Origin: Rhodobacteraceae bacterium HTCC2083 | Lineage (GTDB): Bacteria; Pseudomonadota; Alphaproteobacteria; Rhodobacterales; Rhodobacteraceae | Direction of reading: 5' to 3' | Assembly: GCA_000156115.1 (NCBI GenBank) | Contig: DS995276.1 | Location: 2,241,719-2,305,718, forward strand | DNA length: 64,000 bases | In this document: positions 8,820 to 17,442 of the stretch, in pieces | How the letters are laid out: every line of letters begins with the position of its first letter | Numbering within the stretch: position 1 is the stretch's first letter | The notes under the pieces: generated by a model | What the model saw: only the letters and a program-made list of their open reading frames with translations | What the model was told of the DNA's origin: nothing | Databases searched by the model: none | Position numbers and translations under genes: made by a program

Positions 8820-10751
8820 TTACAATTTGTCTGGCGGTGTCGCTTCCAGCGAAAGTGCAGATATTACAGATTCCAGAGCCTCTACCTTGGTTTGCTTTTC
8901 GCCAAGGCGTCGCACGGTCACTGTCCGCTCTTCCACTTCGCGCGCACCAATCGCCAAAATCACAGGAACCTTGCCGACGGAGTGCTCACGGACCTTATAA
9001 TTGATCTTCTCGTTGCGAATATCCGCCTCGGCCTGCACCCCTGCGGCTTTCAATGCGTCTACAGCTTCATAGACATAGTCATCCGCATCAGAGATGATCG
9101 AGGCCACAACAACCTGCCGCGGCGCGAGCCAGAACGGCAATTTGCCTTCCCAGTTCTCAATCAAGATCCCGATAAAGCGCTCAAGCGAGCCGAACAAGGC
9201 ACGGTGCAACATGACGGGTGCCAGCTTTTCACCAGAGGCACTCACATAGGTCGAGCCAAATCGTTCAGGCAGGTTATAGTCCACCTGTAGCGTGCCGCAT
9301 TGCCAATCACGGCCAATCGCGTCGCGCAGAACATACTCCAGCTTGGGTCCGTAAAACGCGCCTTCGCCTTCGAAGATCGTGTAGCTCATCCCCGCTCGTT
9401 CCAGCGCGGTTTTCAGAGCGCCTTCTGACAGATCCCAGCTTTCATCACTGCCAATCCGGTTTTCGGGGCGGGTGGACAGTTTGACGTGCACATCCTCAAA
9501 TCCGAAATCCTTGTAAATCGACAAGATCAGGTCGTTCACTTTTAGACATTCATCGGTCAGTTGTTCGGGCGAGCAATAGATGTGCGCGTCATCCTGCGTA
9601 AAACTGCGCACCCGCAACAGCCCATGCAAGGCACCTGAGGGTTCATAACGGTGCACTTTGCCAAACTCGGCAATCTTTACCGGCAAGTCGCGATAGCTGC
9701 GAAGGCTGTGGTTATACACCATCATATGCCCGGGACAGTTCATCGGTTTCAGCGCGTAATCGCGATCATCCTGTGTCTGGGCGAGGAACATGTTTTCTTT
9801 ATAGTTGAACCAGTGACCCGATGTTTCCCACAAGGCGCGATCCATGATGTCGGGGGTGTTCACTTCGACATAACCTGCCACGTCCTGACGGCGACGCATG
9901 TAGGCGATCAGTGTTTGGAACACGCGCCAGCCGTTGGGGTGCCAAATGACAGATCCCGGAGCGACCTCTTCAAAGTGGAACAGACCCATTTCGCGACCCA
10001 GCTTTCGATGATCGCGCTTTGCGGCCTCTTCGAGAAAGGTCAGATGCGCCTTGAGCTGCTCTTTGTTCGCAAAGGCTGCACCATAAATGCGTTGCAGCAT
10101 CGGGCGGTCACTGTCACCGCGCCAGTAAGCGCCTGCGACTGACATCAGTTTCCAGCTATCACCCGGAACTTGCCCAGTGTGCTGCAAATGCGGACCGCGA
10201 CACATATCCTGCCAATCGCCATGCCAATACATGCGCAAAGGCTCGTCGCCGGGAATGGCGTCGATCAGCTCAACCTTATAAGGCTCGTTGTTGTCTTCAT
10301 AATGCTTGATCGCGCGCGCGCGATCCCAAACCTCAGTGCGCACGGCGTCGCGGGCATTGATGATCTCTTTCATCTTCTTCTCGATGACACTGAGGTCTTC
10401 GGGTGTGAACGGCTCTTGGCGATCAAAATCATAATACCAGCCATCTTTGATGACAGGTCCGATGGTGACTTTGACGTCCGGCCAAATCTCTTGCACGGCG
10501 CGCGCCATAATATGCGCGAGGTCGTGACGGACCAGCTCAAGCGCGGGCTTTTCGTCTTTCATGGTGTTCAAGGCAATTGAACTGTCGCTCTCAATTGGCC
10601 ATTGCAGGTCCCAATGCGCGCCGTTCACAGTTGCGCTGATCGCTTTTTTGCGCAGCGAACTGGAAATATCCGCAGCAACATCAGCCGCAGTGATGCCGCG
10701 TGCGTACTCGCGTTGATTGCCATCGGGGAAGGTAAGGGTGACGTTAGCCAT
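8820..10751 (-). CDS. thrS: threonyl-tRNA synthetase
   Basis: Charges tRNA-Thr in the cytoplasm. The 643-residue class II synthetase has, in order, the TGS domain (residues 1-60), the editing domain with its [11 protein letters not shown] histidine motif near residue 77, the catalytic core with [12 protein letters not shown] (motif around the zinc-binding Cys) and the [14 protein letters not shown] motif 2 region, and the C-terminal anticodon-binding domain ([12 protein letters not shown] onward, about residue 540). Length agrees with the E. coli enzyme (642). The ATG at 10751 has GAGGAG upstream on the minus strand. Transcribed alone. Confidence 0.98.
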   Translation of the reverse strand: MANVTLTFPDGNQREYARGITAADVAADISSSLRKKAISATVNGAHWDLQWPIESDSSIALNTMKDEKPALELVRHDLAHIMARAVQEIWPDVKVTIGPVIKDGWYYDFDRQEPFTPEDLSVIEKKMKEIINARDAVRTEVWDRARAIKHYEDNNEPYKVELIDAIPGDEPLRMYWHGDWQDMCRGPHLQHTGQVPGDSWKLMSVAGAYWRGDSDRPMLQRIYGAAFANKEQLKAHLTFLEEAAKRDHRKLGREMGLFHFEEVAPGSVIWHPNGWRVFQTLIAYMRRRQDVAGYVEVNTPDIMDRALWETSGHWFNYKENMFLAQTQDDRDYALKPMNCPGHMMVYNHSLRSYRDLPVKIAEFGKVHRYEPSGALHGLLRVRSFTQDDAHIYCSPEQLTDECLKVNDLILSIYKDFGFEDVHVKLSTRPENRIGSDESWDLSEGALKTALERAGMSYTIFEGEGAFYGPKLEYVLRDAIGRDWQCGTLQVDYNLPERFGSTYVSASGEKLAPVMLHRALFGSLERFIGILIENWEGKLPFWLAPRQVVVASIISDADDYVYEAVDALKAAGVQAEADIRNEKINYKVREHSVGKVPVILAIGAREVEERTVTVRRLGEKQTKVEALESVISALSLEATPPDKL

Positions 10752-11039
10752 ATCGGCGCTCCTCGTCAGTTTGGCGCCTACGAAAGCGCCCGGTTGCGGG
10801 TTTGTGCTATTTGCACCCCTCTATGAACCTGCGCAAGAATCACGTCAAGTCGGCTAAGTGCTTGATTGCGTACAAAAGTATGCAGTGTTGTATGCAGCAG
10901 AATACTGCTGATTGGCCGGTAACCTCATGATTTTAATGAGTATTATTGTGGTGCGCAGGGGTTGAGAGAACGTGTCCCACTCTGATATGTTCGAGAAACG
11001 ACGCAAATCATCCCATTTAGGACATGCAGGAGCCGCCAT

Positions 11040-11264
11040 ATGCCACGTTACAACACACAATTTGAATTGACTGTTGAAGATCTCGACGTGATCGAGGTCG
11101 CGCTGCGTGAGGTGAAAACAAATTTGCGCAACGAGGCGATGGTTGCGAACTCCGACATTGCCCCAAATTGCGAAGAGGTGAACCAGATCCACGATCTGCT
11201 CGGCCGCCTACACAATCAGAAGGTCTTTTATCGCCCCAAGTCGGGGCCGTATATTAGCGGCTAA
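11040..11264 (+). CDS. small conserved-looking hypothetical protein
   Basis: A 74-residue, acidic, probably helical cytoplasmic protein, with no signal peptide or membrane segment. The start is well supported by AGGAG seven to eight bases before the ATG. I do not recognise a family. Heptad-like spacing of hydrophobic residues (FELTVEDLDVIEVALREV) suggests a helical pair. It stands alone between thrS and a hydrolase gene. Its codon usage looks like that of its neighbours, which supports it being real. Confidence 0.6.
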   Translation: MPRYNTQFELTVEDLDVIEVALREVKTNLRNEAMVANSDIAPNCEEVNQIHDLLGRLHNQKVFYRPKSGPYISG

Positions 11265-11331
11265 CCCCGCGTGGCCCTTGCGAAAGGGTGATTAGAACAG
11301 CATGGTTGCACCAACTAAATTGGAGGGTGTG

Positions 11332-12084
11332 ATGGCATTTCTAACGACCGCGCAGGGGCGCACGCTTGCCTATGAAAAGACCGAAGGCCCGGGGCCTACA
11401 GTTGTTTTTCTTGGTGGTTTGAAATCTGACATGCAGGGCACCAAGGCGATCCATCTTGAAGATTGGGCCATCGCAAAAGGTCGCGCCTTTTTGCGCTTTG
11501 ATTACTCTGGGCATGGCGTAAGCTCTGGTGCTTTCACAGATGGCTGTATTGGTGATTGGGCAGAAGACACGGGCGAGGCGCTTGAGAAACTAACTAACGG
11601 TTCGCTCGTCCTTGTCGGCTCTTCTATGGGGGGATGGCAGGCGCTTTTGGCAGCCAAACGCATCCCCGAGCGGATCGCAGGGCTTGTGACAATAGCGGCC
11701 GCACCCGATTTCACTGAAGACAGTATGTGGGCGGGATTTGATGCAGCACAACGCGTTGAATTGAAAAGAGCCGGGCAAGTTGCGCTGCCGTCCGAGTATG
11801 GCGAACCCTACATTATCACCAAACGCATGATCGAAGATGGGCGTGATCAACTGGTGCTGCGCGACACGCTTGATATACCGTTTCCAACTCGTTTTTTGCA
11901 AGGAACGGCTGATGAGGATGTCGACGTGTCGGTTGCTTTGCGACTTTTGTCGCATGCGAATGGAGCTGATATGCGACTGACATTGGTAGACGGTGCGGAT
12001 CATCGGTTTTCCGACAATGCTTGCCTTGACTTGATAGAGCGCTCTGTCGAAGACGTGCTGAAATTGGCGGAGACCTCCTCATGA
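11332..12084 (+). CDS. alpha/beta hydrolase
   Basis: A 250-residue cytoplasmic alpha/beta-fold hydrolase, probably an esterase or thioesterase. The nucleophile elbow is GSSMGG (Ser about residue 102), the oxyanion region is FLGGLKSDM, an acid is expected in the GTADEDVD segment, and the catalytic His is in GADHRFSD near the C-terminus. I place the start at 11332, after GGAGGG (11322-11327), rather than the ATG ten codons earlier. Its stop overlaps the next hydrolase gene (ATGA), so the two are coupled. The substrate is not predictable; similarity to ABHD10-like mycophenolic-acid acyl-glucuronide esterases is possible. Confidence 0.85.
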   Translation: MAFLTTAQGRTLAYEKTEGPGPTVVFLGGLKSDMQGTKAIHLEDWAIAKGRAFLRFDYSGHGVSSGAFTDGCIGDWAEDTGEALEKLTNGSLVLVGSSMGGWQALLAAKRIPERIAGLVTIAAAPDFTEDSMWAGFDAAQRVELKRAGQVALPSEYGEPYIITKRMIEDGRDQLVLRDTLDIPFPTRFLQGTADEDVDVSVALRLLSHANGADMRLTLVDGADHRFSDNACLDLIERSVEDVLKLAETSS

Positions 12085-13067
12085 AAACTGTTTTGAAATG
12101 GACTGGCAGGCTGGTTCTGGTTTTGCTTGTGGGCTTTGGGCTTTTGGCACTGCTGGGACCGCGCGAAAAAGTTGATCTTAGCGCAGGTTTCGACGCGTCA
12201 CTGCTCGGGGACGATATTGATGACTATTTCGAGCGCGAGGAAGCGAAGTTTTCTGACATCGTCGAAGGTGTTCAAAAGCGCGTTGTTTGGGCGGGTGATG
12301 TTGGGGTGAAGACGCCAATCAGTGTTCTCTATATCCATGGATTTTCAGCGAGCTCTGAGGAAATCCGTCCGGTTCCTGATAAAGTCGCCGAGGCATTGGG
12401 TGCGAATTTAGTATATACGCGTTTGACAGGTCATGGACGAAGCGGCGCAGCGATGGCGCAAGCCACCGCAAGTGACTGGATGCGTGACACCGCCGAGGCG
12501 TTAGCTGCCGCGCGCGCTGTTGGAGAAAGTGTGGTGGTGATCGCTACCTCAACGGGTGGTACGCTGGTGGCGGCGGCGGCGCTGCGCGAGGATCTGATGG
12601 AAAATGTTGCAGGTGCGATTTTTGTGTCTCCGAACTTTGGGTTAAACTCTGCGTCTGCGGTCATTTTGACATGGCCGGCAGTTCGCTGGTGGGGGCCACT
12701 CGTCGCAGGGGCCGAGCGTAGTTTTGATGTCATCAACGACGATCATGCGGCGTTTTGGACGAATAGCTATCCGACGGTTGCGTTGCTGCCGATGGCGGGG
12801 CTCGTGAAAACAGTGGATGGTTTGGATTTGGGGCAAGCCAAGATACCAAGCTTGTTTGTTATTTCAGATAACGATCAGGTTGTAAGCCCCACGAAAAATC
12901 GTGAAGTCGCAGAGGAATGGGGCGGTCCAAGTCAGTTGGAGGTTTTGACATTGAGTGAGGGCGATGACCCTAATGCACATGTGATTGCAGGTGATATTAT
13001 GTCCGCGGGCCAGACGGAACTGGCGGCTGCTGTAATGATCGAATGGGCCAACGGGGTCTTGCAATAG
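12081..13067 (+). CDS. membrane-anchored alpha/beta hydrolase
   Basis: A 328-residue hydrolase with an N-terminal hydrophobic segment (residues 8-26) that could be a signal anchor, then an alpha/beta fold with YIHGFSASSEE (oxyanion region), ATSTGG as the nucleophile elbow (Ser-Thr-Gly-Gly, Ser about 156), ISDNDQVVSP carrying the acid, and a C-terminal HV for the base. The elbow differs from the usual G-x-S-x-G by having A before x-S. It overlaps the upstream hydrolase by four bases. Likely a lipase/esterase at the inner membrane; the substrate is unknown. Confidence 0.82.
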   Translation: MKTVLKWTGRLVLVLLVGFGLLALLGPREKVDLSAGFDASLLGDDIDDYFEREEAKFSDIVEGVQKRVVWAGDVGVKTPISVLYIHGFSASSEEIRPVPDKVAEALGANLVYTRLTGHGRSGAAMAQATASDWMRDTAEALAAARAVGESVVVIATSTGGTLVAAAALREDLMENVAGAIFVSPNFGLNSASAVILTWPAVRWWGPLVAGAERSFDVINDDHAAFWTNSYPTVALLPMAGLVKTVDGLDLGQAKIPSLFVISDNDQVVSPTKNREVAEEWGGPSQLEVLTLSEGDDPNAHVIAGDIMSAGQTELAAAVMIEWANGVLQ

Positions 13068-13181
13068 GGGCAGTAGTTGAATGTGCGTCGCTTCGCGCCG
13101 CGCAATTTGTGCCGCTAAAGCGGCGGAATGGGGCGCTACCTCAAACCCCGAGGTGTTTTTAGACCAAAGTAGGTGGGGCCT

Positions 13182-13223
13182 ATGATCGAGGCAATCTATG
13201 TGATCTGGTTTGAAGGTCGCTGA
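13182..13223 (+). CDS. possible 13-codon leader ORF
   Basis: ATG at 13182 follows AGGTGGGG and encodes MIEAIYVIWFEGR, ending in a TGA (13221-13223) whose A is the first base of the next gene's ATG. The arrangement looks like a translated leader that couples to the downstream gene. It is too short to support by composition, so it is offered tentatively. Confidence 0.25.
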   Translation: MIEAIYVIWFEGR

Positions 13224-13849
13224 TGCGTAAGCCTGCATCTATGTGGTCGCTTGAGACTTTGGGGCGTGTGCGGCTTTCCAAATATTTTTACATGCGGGAA
13301 TTTCTGTATTCTGAGATTGGGAATTTCCATCAGATCCGCAATATTCCAGAGGATCCAGACCTTGCGATTGAGCGGGGACGGCAACTTTGCACGCAACTGC
13401 TTGATCCATTAGAAGAGACATTTGGTCGGGTTGCAGTGCGCTCCGGCTATCGTTCGCCAGAATTGAACGCATTTGGCAACACGCATCGTTTGAATTGTGC
13501 GCGTAATGACTATCCATTGGAATGTCACATTTGGGATTTGCATGATGTGGACGTGGCGGGAGCGTCCATTGTTATTCCCTGGTTTGCGGAGCGTTATGAA
13601 CAAGGGCGCGATTGGCGAGACATGGCGTTTTGGCTTTATGATCATCTCCCTTTTGCGGAGGCTTGGTTTTTTCCAAAGCTCTGCGCGTTTAATCTGGCAT
13701 GGCGAGCGGATGCGCGTCGGCGGATTGATAGCTATATTGCGCCCAAAGGGACCTTGCTGCTGGCGCATGCGATTCCGGCCGAACCCTTGTTAGAACGCCA
13801 GAAACGTTATGCTGATTTCCCAGAGTTTCGTGGTTTGAACATCGGCTAG
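13223..13849 (+). CDS. peptidase M15-like (DD-carboxypeptidase-fold) protein
   Basis: The 208-residue protein has a segment near residues 70-110 (VRSGYRSPELNAFGN followed by HIWDLHD) that recalls the Hedgehog/DD-peptidase fold of peptidase family M15, including YRSPELN and a downstream His/Asp pair. No signal peptide is visible, so a role in peptidoglycan trimming is not clear; it may instead be a cytoplasmic or phage-type relative. GAAGGT precedes the ATG, and the start overlaps a 13-codon upstream ORF. Moderately sure of the fold, unsure of activity. Confidence 0.65.
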   Translation: MRKPASMWSLETLGRVRLSKYFYMREFLYSEIGNFHQIRNIPEDPDLAIERGRQLCTQLLDPLEETFGRVAVRSGYRSPELNAFGNTHRLNCARNDYPLECHIWDLHDVDVAGASIVIPWFAERYEQGRDWRDMAFWLYDHLPFAEAWFFPKLCAFNLAWRADARRRIDSYIAPKGTLLLAHAIPAEPLLERQKRYADFPEFRGLNIG

Positions 13850-13904
13850 ACAGTGTGATTGTGTGAGCATATCGTAAAAATTCCTTGATGATAAAGGCTA
13901 TGAT

Positions 13905-14666
13905 ATGACCCTACCGACAACCCCCTCTTTCCGCCTTGATGGCAAACGCGCTTTGGTTGCGGGCGCGAATAGCGGCATTGGCATGGCTTGCGCGGTAGCT
14001 TTGGCTGAAGCAGGCGCGGATGTGACGTTTGCTGCACGTCGCGCTGAAGTGTTGAACGGCGTCGTAAGTGCTGTGAGTGCGGCAGGCTACACTGCGCGTG
14101 CTCTAGTTCTGGACGTGTCGCACACGAACGCCGTACGCGAAGTTTTTGAAGCACAGCCCTATAATATCGTTGTGAACTCTGCTGGTTTGGCGCGCCATAG
14201 CCCTGCGGTGGAGACGACTGAGGACGACTTTGATGCAGTTATGTCGATCAACGTGCGCGCAGCCTATTTCTTTGCGCAGCAAGCCGCAAAAGCAATGATT
14301 ACGCAGGGTATAGGCGGGTCAATCATCCAGATTTCCAGCCAAATGGCCCATGTGGGCGGGGTCGATCGTGCAGTATATTGTGGCAGTAAACATGCGATTG
14401 AGGGGATGAACAAAGCGATGGCCATTGAGTTTGGGCCTGCTGACATCCGTGTGAATTCAATTTGCCCAACCTTTATCCTAACGCCATTGACCAGGCCGAC
14501 ATTTGAAGATCCTAAAAAACGCGCATGGATAGATAGCAAGATTAAGTTGCCTCGTGTGGGCAAGGTCGAGGACATTATGGGCGCGGCAGTCTTTTTGGCG
14601 TCAGATGCATCGGGCATGATCACAGGGACTTCGATCCTTGTGGACGGCGGTTGGACTGCGGGGTAA
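13905..14666 (+). CDS. SDR-family NAD(P)-dependent oxidoreductase
   Basis: A 253-residue classical short-chain dehydrogenase. The Rossmann glycine motif is GANSGIG (residues 17-23), followed by the NSAG motif (VVNSAGLA), the catalytic Ser in IQISSQM, the YxxxK pair in YCGSK, and a C-terminal SILVDGGWTAG. Length is typical. The family reduces or oxidises sugars, steroids, acyl-ACP and other alcohols; the neighbours (alpha/beta hydrolases) do not fix the substrate. Some resemblance to gluconate 5-dehydrogenase-type SDRs. Confidence 0.9.
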   Translation: MTLPTTPSFRLDGKRALVAGANSGIGMACAVALAEAGADVTFAARRAEVLNGVVSAVSAAGYTARALVLDVSHTNAVREVFEAQPYNIVVNSAGLARHSPAVETTEDDFDAVMSINVRAAYFFAQQAAKAMITQGIGGSIIQISSQMAHVGGVDRAVYCGSKHAIEGMNKAMAIEFGPADIRVNSICPTFILTPLTRPTFEDPKKRAWIDSKIKLPRVGKVEDIMGAAVFLASDASGMITGTSILVDGGWTAG

Positions 14667-14758
14667 TTTATCTGCGCAGTGTGCAGCTATTGGCTTGCGC
14701 TTGTGACGTGAGCAGATAAATCTCTGATCAAAGTGTGACGCCAGAGTTTTAAGGATCC

Positions 14759-15472
14759 ATGATGAACGAACCCGTAGTTTTTCTTCCTGGATTGATGTGT
14801 GATGCGCGGTTGTTCGGACCCCAGATCGCGGAGTTATCGGCGGATCGCGCAGTGATGTGCGCGCCGATTTCGCAAGGCGAACGGATTGAAGAAATTGCCT
14901 CTGACTTGCTGGACGTGTTGCCTACAAAATTTGCGCTGGCAGGATTGTCGATGGGTGGCATAGTCGCGATGGAAATATTGCGTCGTGCGCCCGAGCGGGT
15001 GACGCGCATCGCCTTGATGGACACCAACCCTTTACCCGAAACGCCGCAAGCGGCCGCAGCGCGCGAGCCGCAAATTATTGGCGCTCGCTCGGGGCGTTTG
15101 TTAGAAGTTATGCGCGAAGAAATGAAACCGAATTATCTGGCACCCGGTCCACAACGAGTAGATGTGTTGAACCTTGTGATGGATATGGCTGCGATCATGG
15201 GGCCAGAGGTGTTCGTTCGCCAATCGCGTGCCTTGCAACGGCGTCGCGATCAGCAATCAACCCTGCGGAAATGCAAAGTTCCTGCGCTTGTTTTATGTGG
15301 GGAGCATGACGCGCTTTGTCCCGTAAAGCGCCATGTTTTTATGGCGGAACTCATTCCTTATGCGGAATTGAAGGTCATTTCGAACGCAGGGCATTTGCCG
15401 ACGTTGGAAAACCCGGATGCGACGACGGAAGCACTTTATGAGTGGCTGGCGCAGCCGTTTGTGTCGCAGTGA
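14759..15472 (+). CDS. alpha/beta hydrolase
   Basis: A 237-residue alpha/beta-fold hydrolase: oxyanion region FLPGLMCDARLF, nucleophile elbow GLSMGG (Ser about residue 64), catalytic acid in CGEHDALCP, and catalytic His in SNAGHLPTLENP. The pattern resembles 3-oxoadipate enol-lactonase and related esterases, but no aromatic-degradation genes flank it. AAGGAT lies before tandem ATGs at 14759 and 14762. It is followed by a bidirectional terminator. Substrate unknown. Confidence 0.87.
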   Translation: MMNEPVVFLPGLMCDARLFGPQIAELSADRAVMCAPISQGERIEEIASDLLDVLPTKFALAGLSMGGIVAMEILRRAPERVTRIALMDTNPLPETPQAAAAREPQIIGARSGRLLEVMREEMKPNYLAPGPQRVDVLNLVMDMAAIMGPEVFVRQSRALQRRRDQQSTLRKCKVPALVLCGEHDALCPVKRHVFMAELIPYAELKVISNAGHLPTLENPDATTEALYEWLAQPFVSQ

Positions 15473-15477
15473 GTGCA

Positions 15478-15511
15478 TAAAAAAGCCGCGCAAGACCATG
15501 TCTGCGCGGCT
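15478..15511 (-). terminator. terminator of pepF, possibly bidirectional
   Basis: AGCCGCGCA (15484-15492) pairs with TGCGCGGCT (15503-15511). The A-run at 15478-15484 becomes a T-tract on the minus strand, downstream of pepF. Confidence 0.8.
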
Positions 15512-15533
15512 GATAAGTGAGCGACCTGACCGT

Positions 15534-17351
15534 CTAGTCCATCGCTTCCAATTCGTCGATCATACCTGAGATCATTGATAGACCTTTGTCCCAGAATTTC
15601 GGATCAGACGCATCAAGGCCGAAGGGTGCAAGCAGGTCTTTGTGGTGCTTTGAGCCACCCGCTTTGAGCATGTCGAAGTACTTTTCTTCAAACCCTTCGT
15701 CGCCCTCTCGGTAGACTGCGTATAGCGCGTTCACGAGCCCATCGCCGAAGGCATATGCGTAGACATAGAAGGGGGAATGCACGAAGTGCGGGATATAGGC
15801 CCAGAAAGTCTCATAGCCATCGACGAAATCAAATGCTGGCCCTAAGCTTTCGGCTTGCACGCTCATCCAAAGGGCATTGATATCCTCGGGGGTCAGTTCG
15901 CCGCCGCGACGGGCGTCGTGGAGTTTGCACTCAAAGTCATAAAAGGCGATCTGGCGAACGACCGTGTTGATCATGTCCTCGACTTTTCCCGCGAGCAGGA
16001 TTTTGCGCTCGGCCTGTGTCTCTGCCTTTTCCAGCATCTTTTGGAAAGTGAGCATTTCGCCAAACACGCTTGCTGTTTCCGCCAAAGTCAAAGGCGTGGA
16101 GGAGAGCATTTCGCCCTGACCTGCGGCCAGAACCTGATGCACGCCGTGCCCGAGCTCATGGGCCAAGGTCATCACATCGCGTGGTTTTCCGAGATAGTTG
16201 AGCATCACATAGGGGTGCACATCAGTGACCGTCGGGTGTGCAAATGCGCCGGGGGCTTTGCCTGGTTTCACGCCTGCATCGATCCAACCTTTTCTAAAGA
16301 AGGGTTTGGCAATCTCGCCCATGCGTGGATCGAATGCATTATAGGCGTCCATCACTGTGGCCTCGGCGGCGTCCCAGCCGACGATTGCGGTGTTCTCCAT
16401 TGGCAAGGGGGCGTTGCGATCCCAAACTTCCATGCGTTCAAGGCCGAGCCAGCCGCGTTTCATCTCATAATAGCGGTGGCTGAGTTTCGGATAGGCTTCG
16501 ACTACGGCTGTGCGCAGCGCTTCGACGACTTCGGGTTCCACGTGATTGCTCAGGTGGCGGCCCGTTTGCGGGGTTTCCATGCCGCGCCAGCGATCAATGA
16601 TCTCTTTCTCTTTGGCTTGCGTGTTGTGCACGCGCGCGAATGTTTTGACATTCTCGCCCAGCACACGCGCGACTTCGCGGCTGGCCGCTTCGCGCTTGGA
16701 GCGATCGTGCTCTGTCAGCAAATTTAAAGTGCCCTCGATATTGAGGGTCTTGCCGTCCACCTCAAAGCTGAGGCCTGCAATCGTTTCATCGAACAAGCGT
16801 TCCCACGCATCACCCACAACGCCAAGATCGTGCAGGAATTTTTCCAACTCATCGCTTAGTTGATACGGCTTCATCGCACGGATGCGATCAAACACAGGCT
16901 TGTATCTGGCAAGGTCTGTGTTCGCAGCGAAATGCGCGTCAAGTTGGGTATCCTCAAGGCGGTTAAGTTCGAGTGTGAAAAAGACCAAAGGCGTAGTGAA
17001 ATTGGTAATCTTTTCCTGCATATCGGACATGAATTTCGCGCGATCAGCATCCGTGGTCAGCTGGTAATACCGCAAGCCCGCAAAAGACATAATGCGTCCC
17101 GCAATCGAATTGATACGTTCATTGCGCAGCACGCAATCAAGTAGCTCAGCCGCGTCGAGGTTTGCCAGCTTGCCCTCAAAATCGCGCGCGAAACTAGCGC
17201 AAGCCTCTTCAAGCCAATCCAGATCGCGCTTTAGTTCGGGGGCGTTTTCATCCGAATATAGATCGCTGAGATCCCATTCTGGCAGATTGCCAAGGGGATC
17301 CGGACCACCGCCAGCATTGGCGTCACGAACGGGGAAGGGAAGTTGGAACAT
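15534..17351 (-). CDS. pepF: M3-family oligoendopeptidase F
   Basis: A cytoplasmic zinc metallopeptidase of about 605 residues that degrades oligopeptides. The HEXXH zinc motif is in TLAHELGHGVHQ (about residue 390), followed by the third ligand region SVFGEMLTF, and the C-terminal FVHSPFYVYAYAFGDG typical of PepF. Three in-frame ATGs occur within ten codons (17378, 17360, 17351); I favour 17351 because GAGG lies six bases before it on the minus strand. Its own terminator follows. No signal peptide. Confidence 0.93.
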   Translation of the reverse strand: MFQLPFPVRDANAGGGPDPLGNLPEWDLSDLYSDENAPELKRDLDWLEEACASFARDFEGKLANLDAAELLDCVLRNERINSIAGRIMSFAGLRYYQLTTDADRAKFMSDMQEKITNFTTPLVFFTLELNRLEDTQLDAHFAANTDLARYKPVFDRIRAMKPYQLSDELEKFLHDLGVVGDAWERLFDETIAGLSFEVDGKTLNIEGTLNLLTEHDRSKREAASREVARVLGENVKTFARVHNTQAKEKEIIDRWRGMETPQTGRHLSNHVEPEVVEALRTAVVEAYPKLSHRYYEMKRGWLGLERMEVWDRNAPLPMENTAIVGWDAAEATVMDAYNAFDPRMGEIAKPFFRKGWIDAGVKPGKAPGAFAHPTVTDVHPYVMLNYLGKPRDVMTLAHELGHGVHQVLAAGQGEMLSSTPLTLAETASVFGEMLTFQKMLEKAETQAERKILLAGKVEDMINTVVRQIAFYDFECKLHDARRGGELTPEDINALWMSVQAESLGPAFDFVDGYETFWAYIPHFVHSPFYVYAYAFGDGLVNALYAVYREGDEGFEEKYFDMLKAGGSKHHKDLLAPFGLDASDPKFWDKGLSMISGMIDELEAMD

Positions 17352-17442
17352 CGAAAACCTCATATCTCTTTGGTCCATAACCTAGGCATGCGCGCCGCGA
17401 GTTAAACCCCTAAAACGCGAGATGCTCGGTCTGGTGAAGGGC

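Noticed and set aside
10752-11039. Possible thrS leader regulation (T-box or attenuator)
   Set aside because: No T-box-type sequence or tandem Thr codons; only a GC-rich short hairpin near 10780 without a T-tract.
10854-11192. 112-residue minus-strand frame opposite the 74-residue gene
   Set aside because: Antisense to a better-supported gene with a good ribosome-binding site; no family resemblance.
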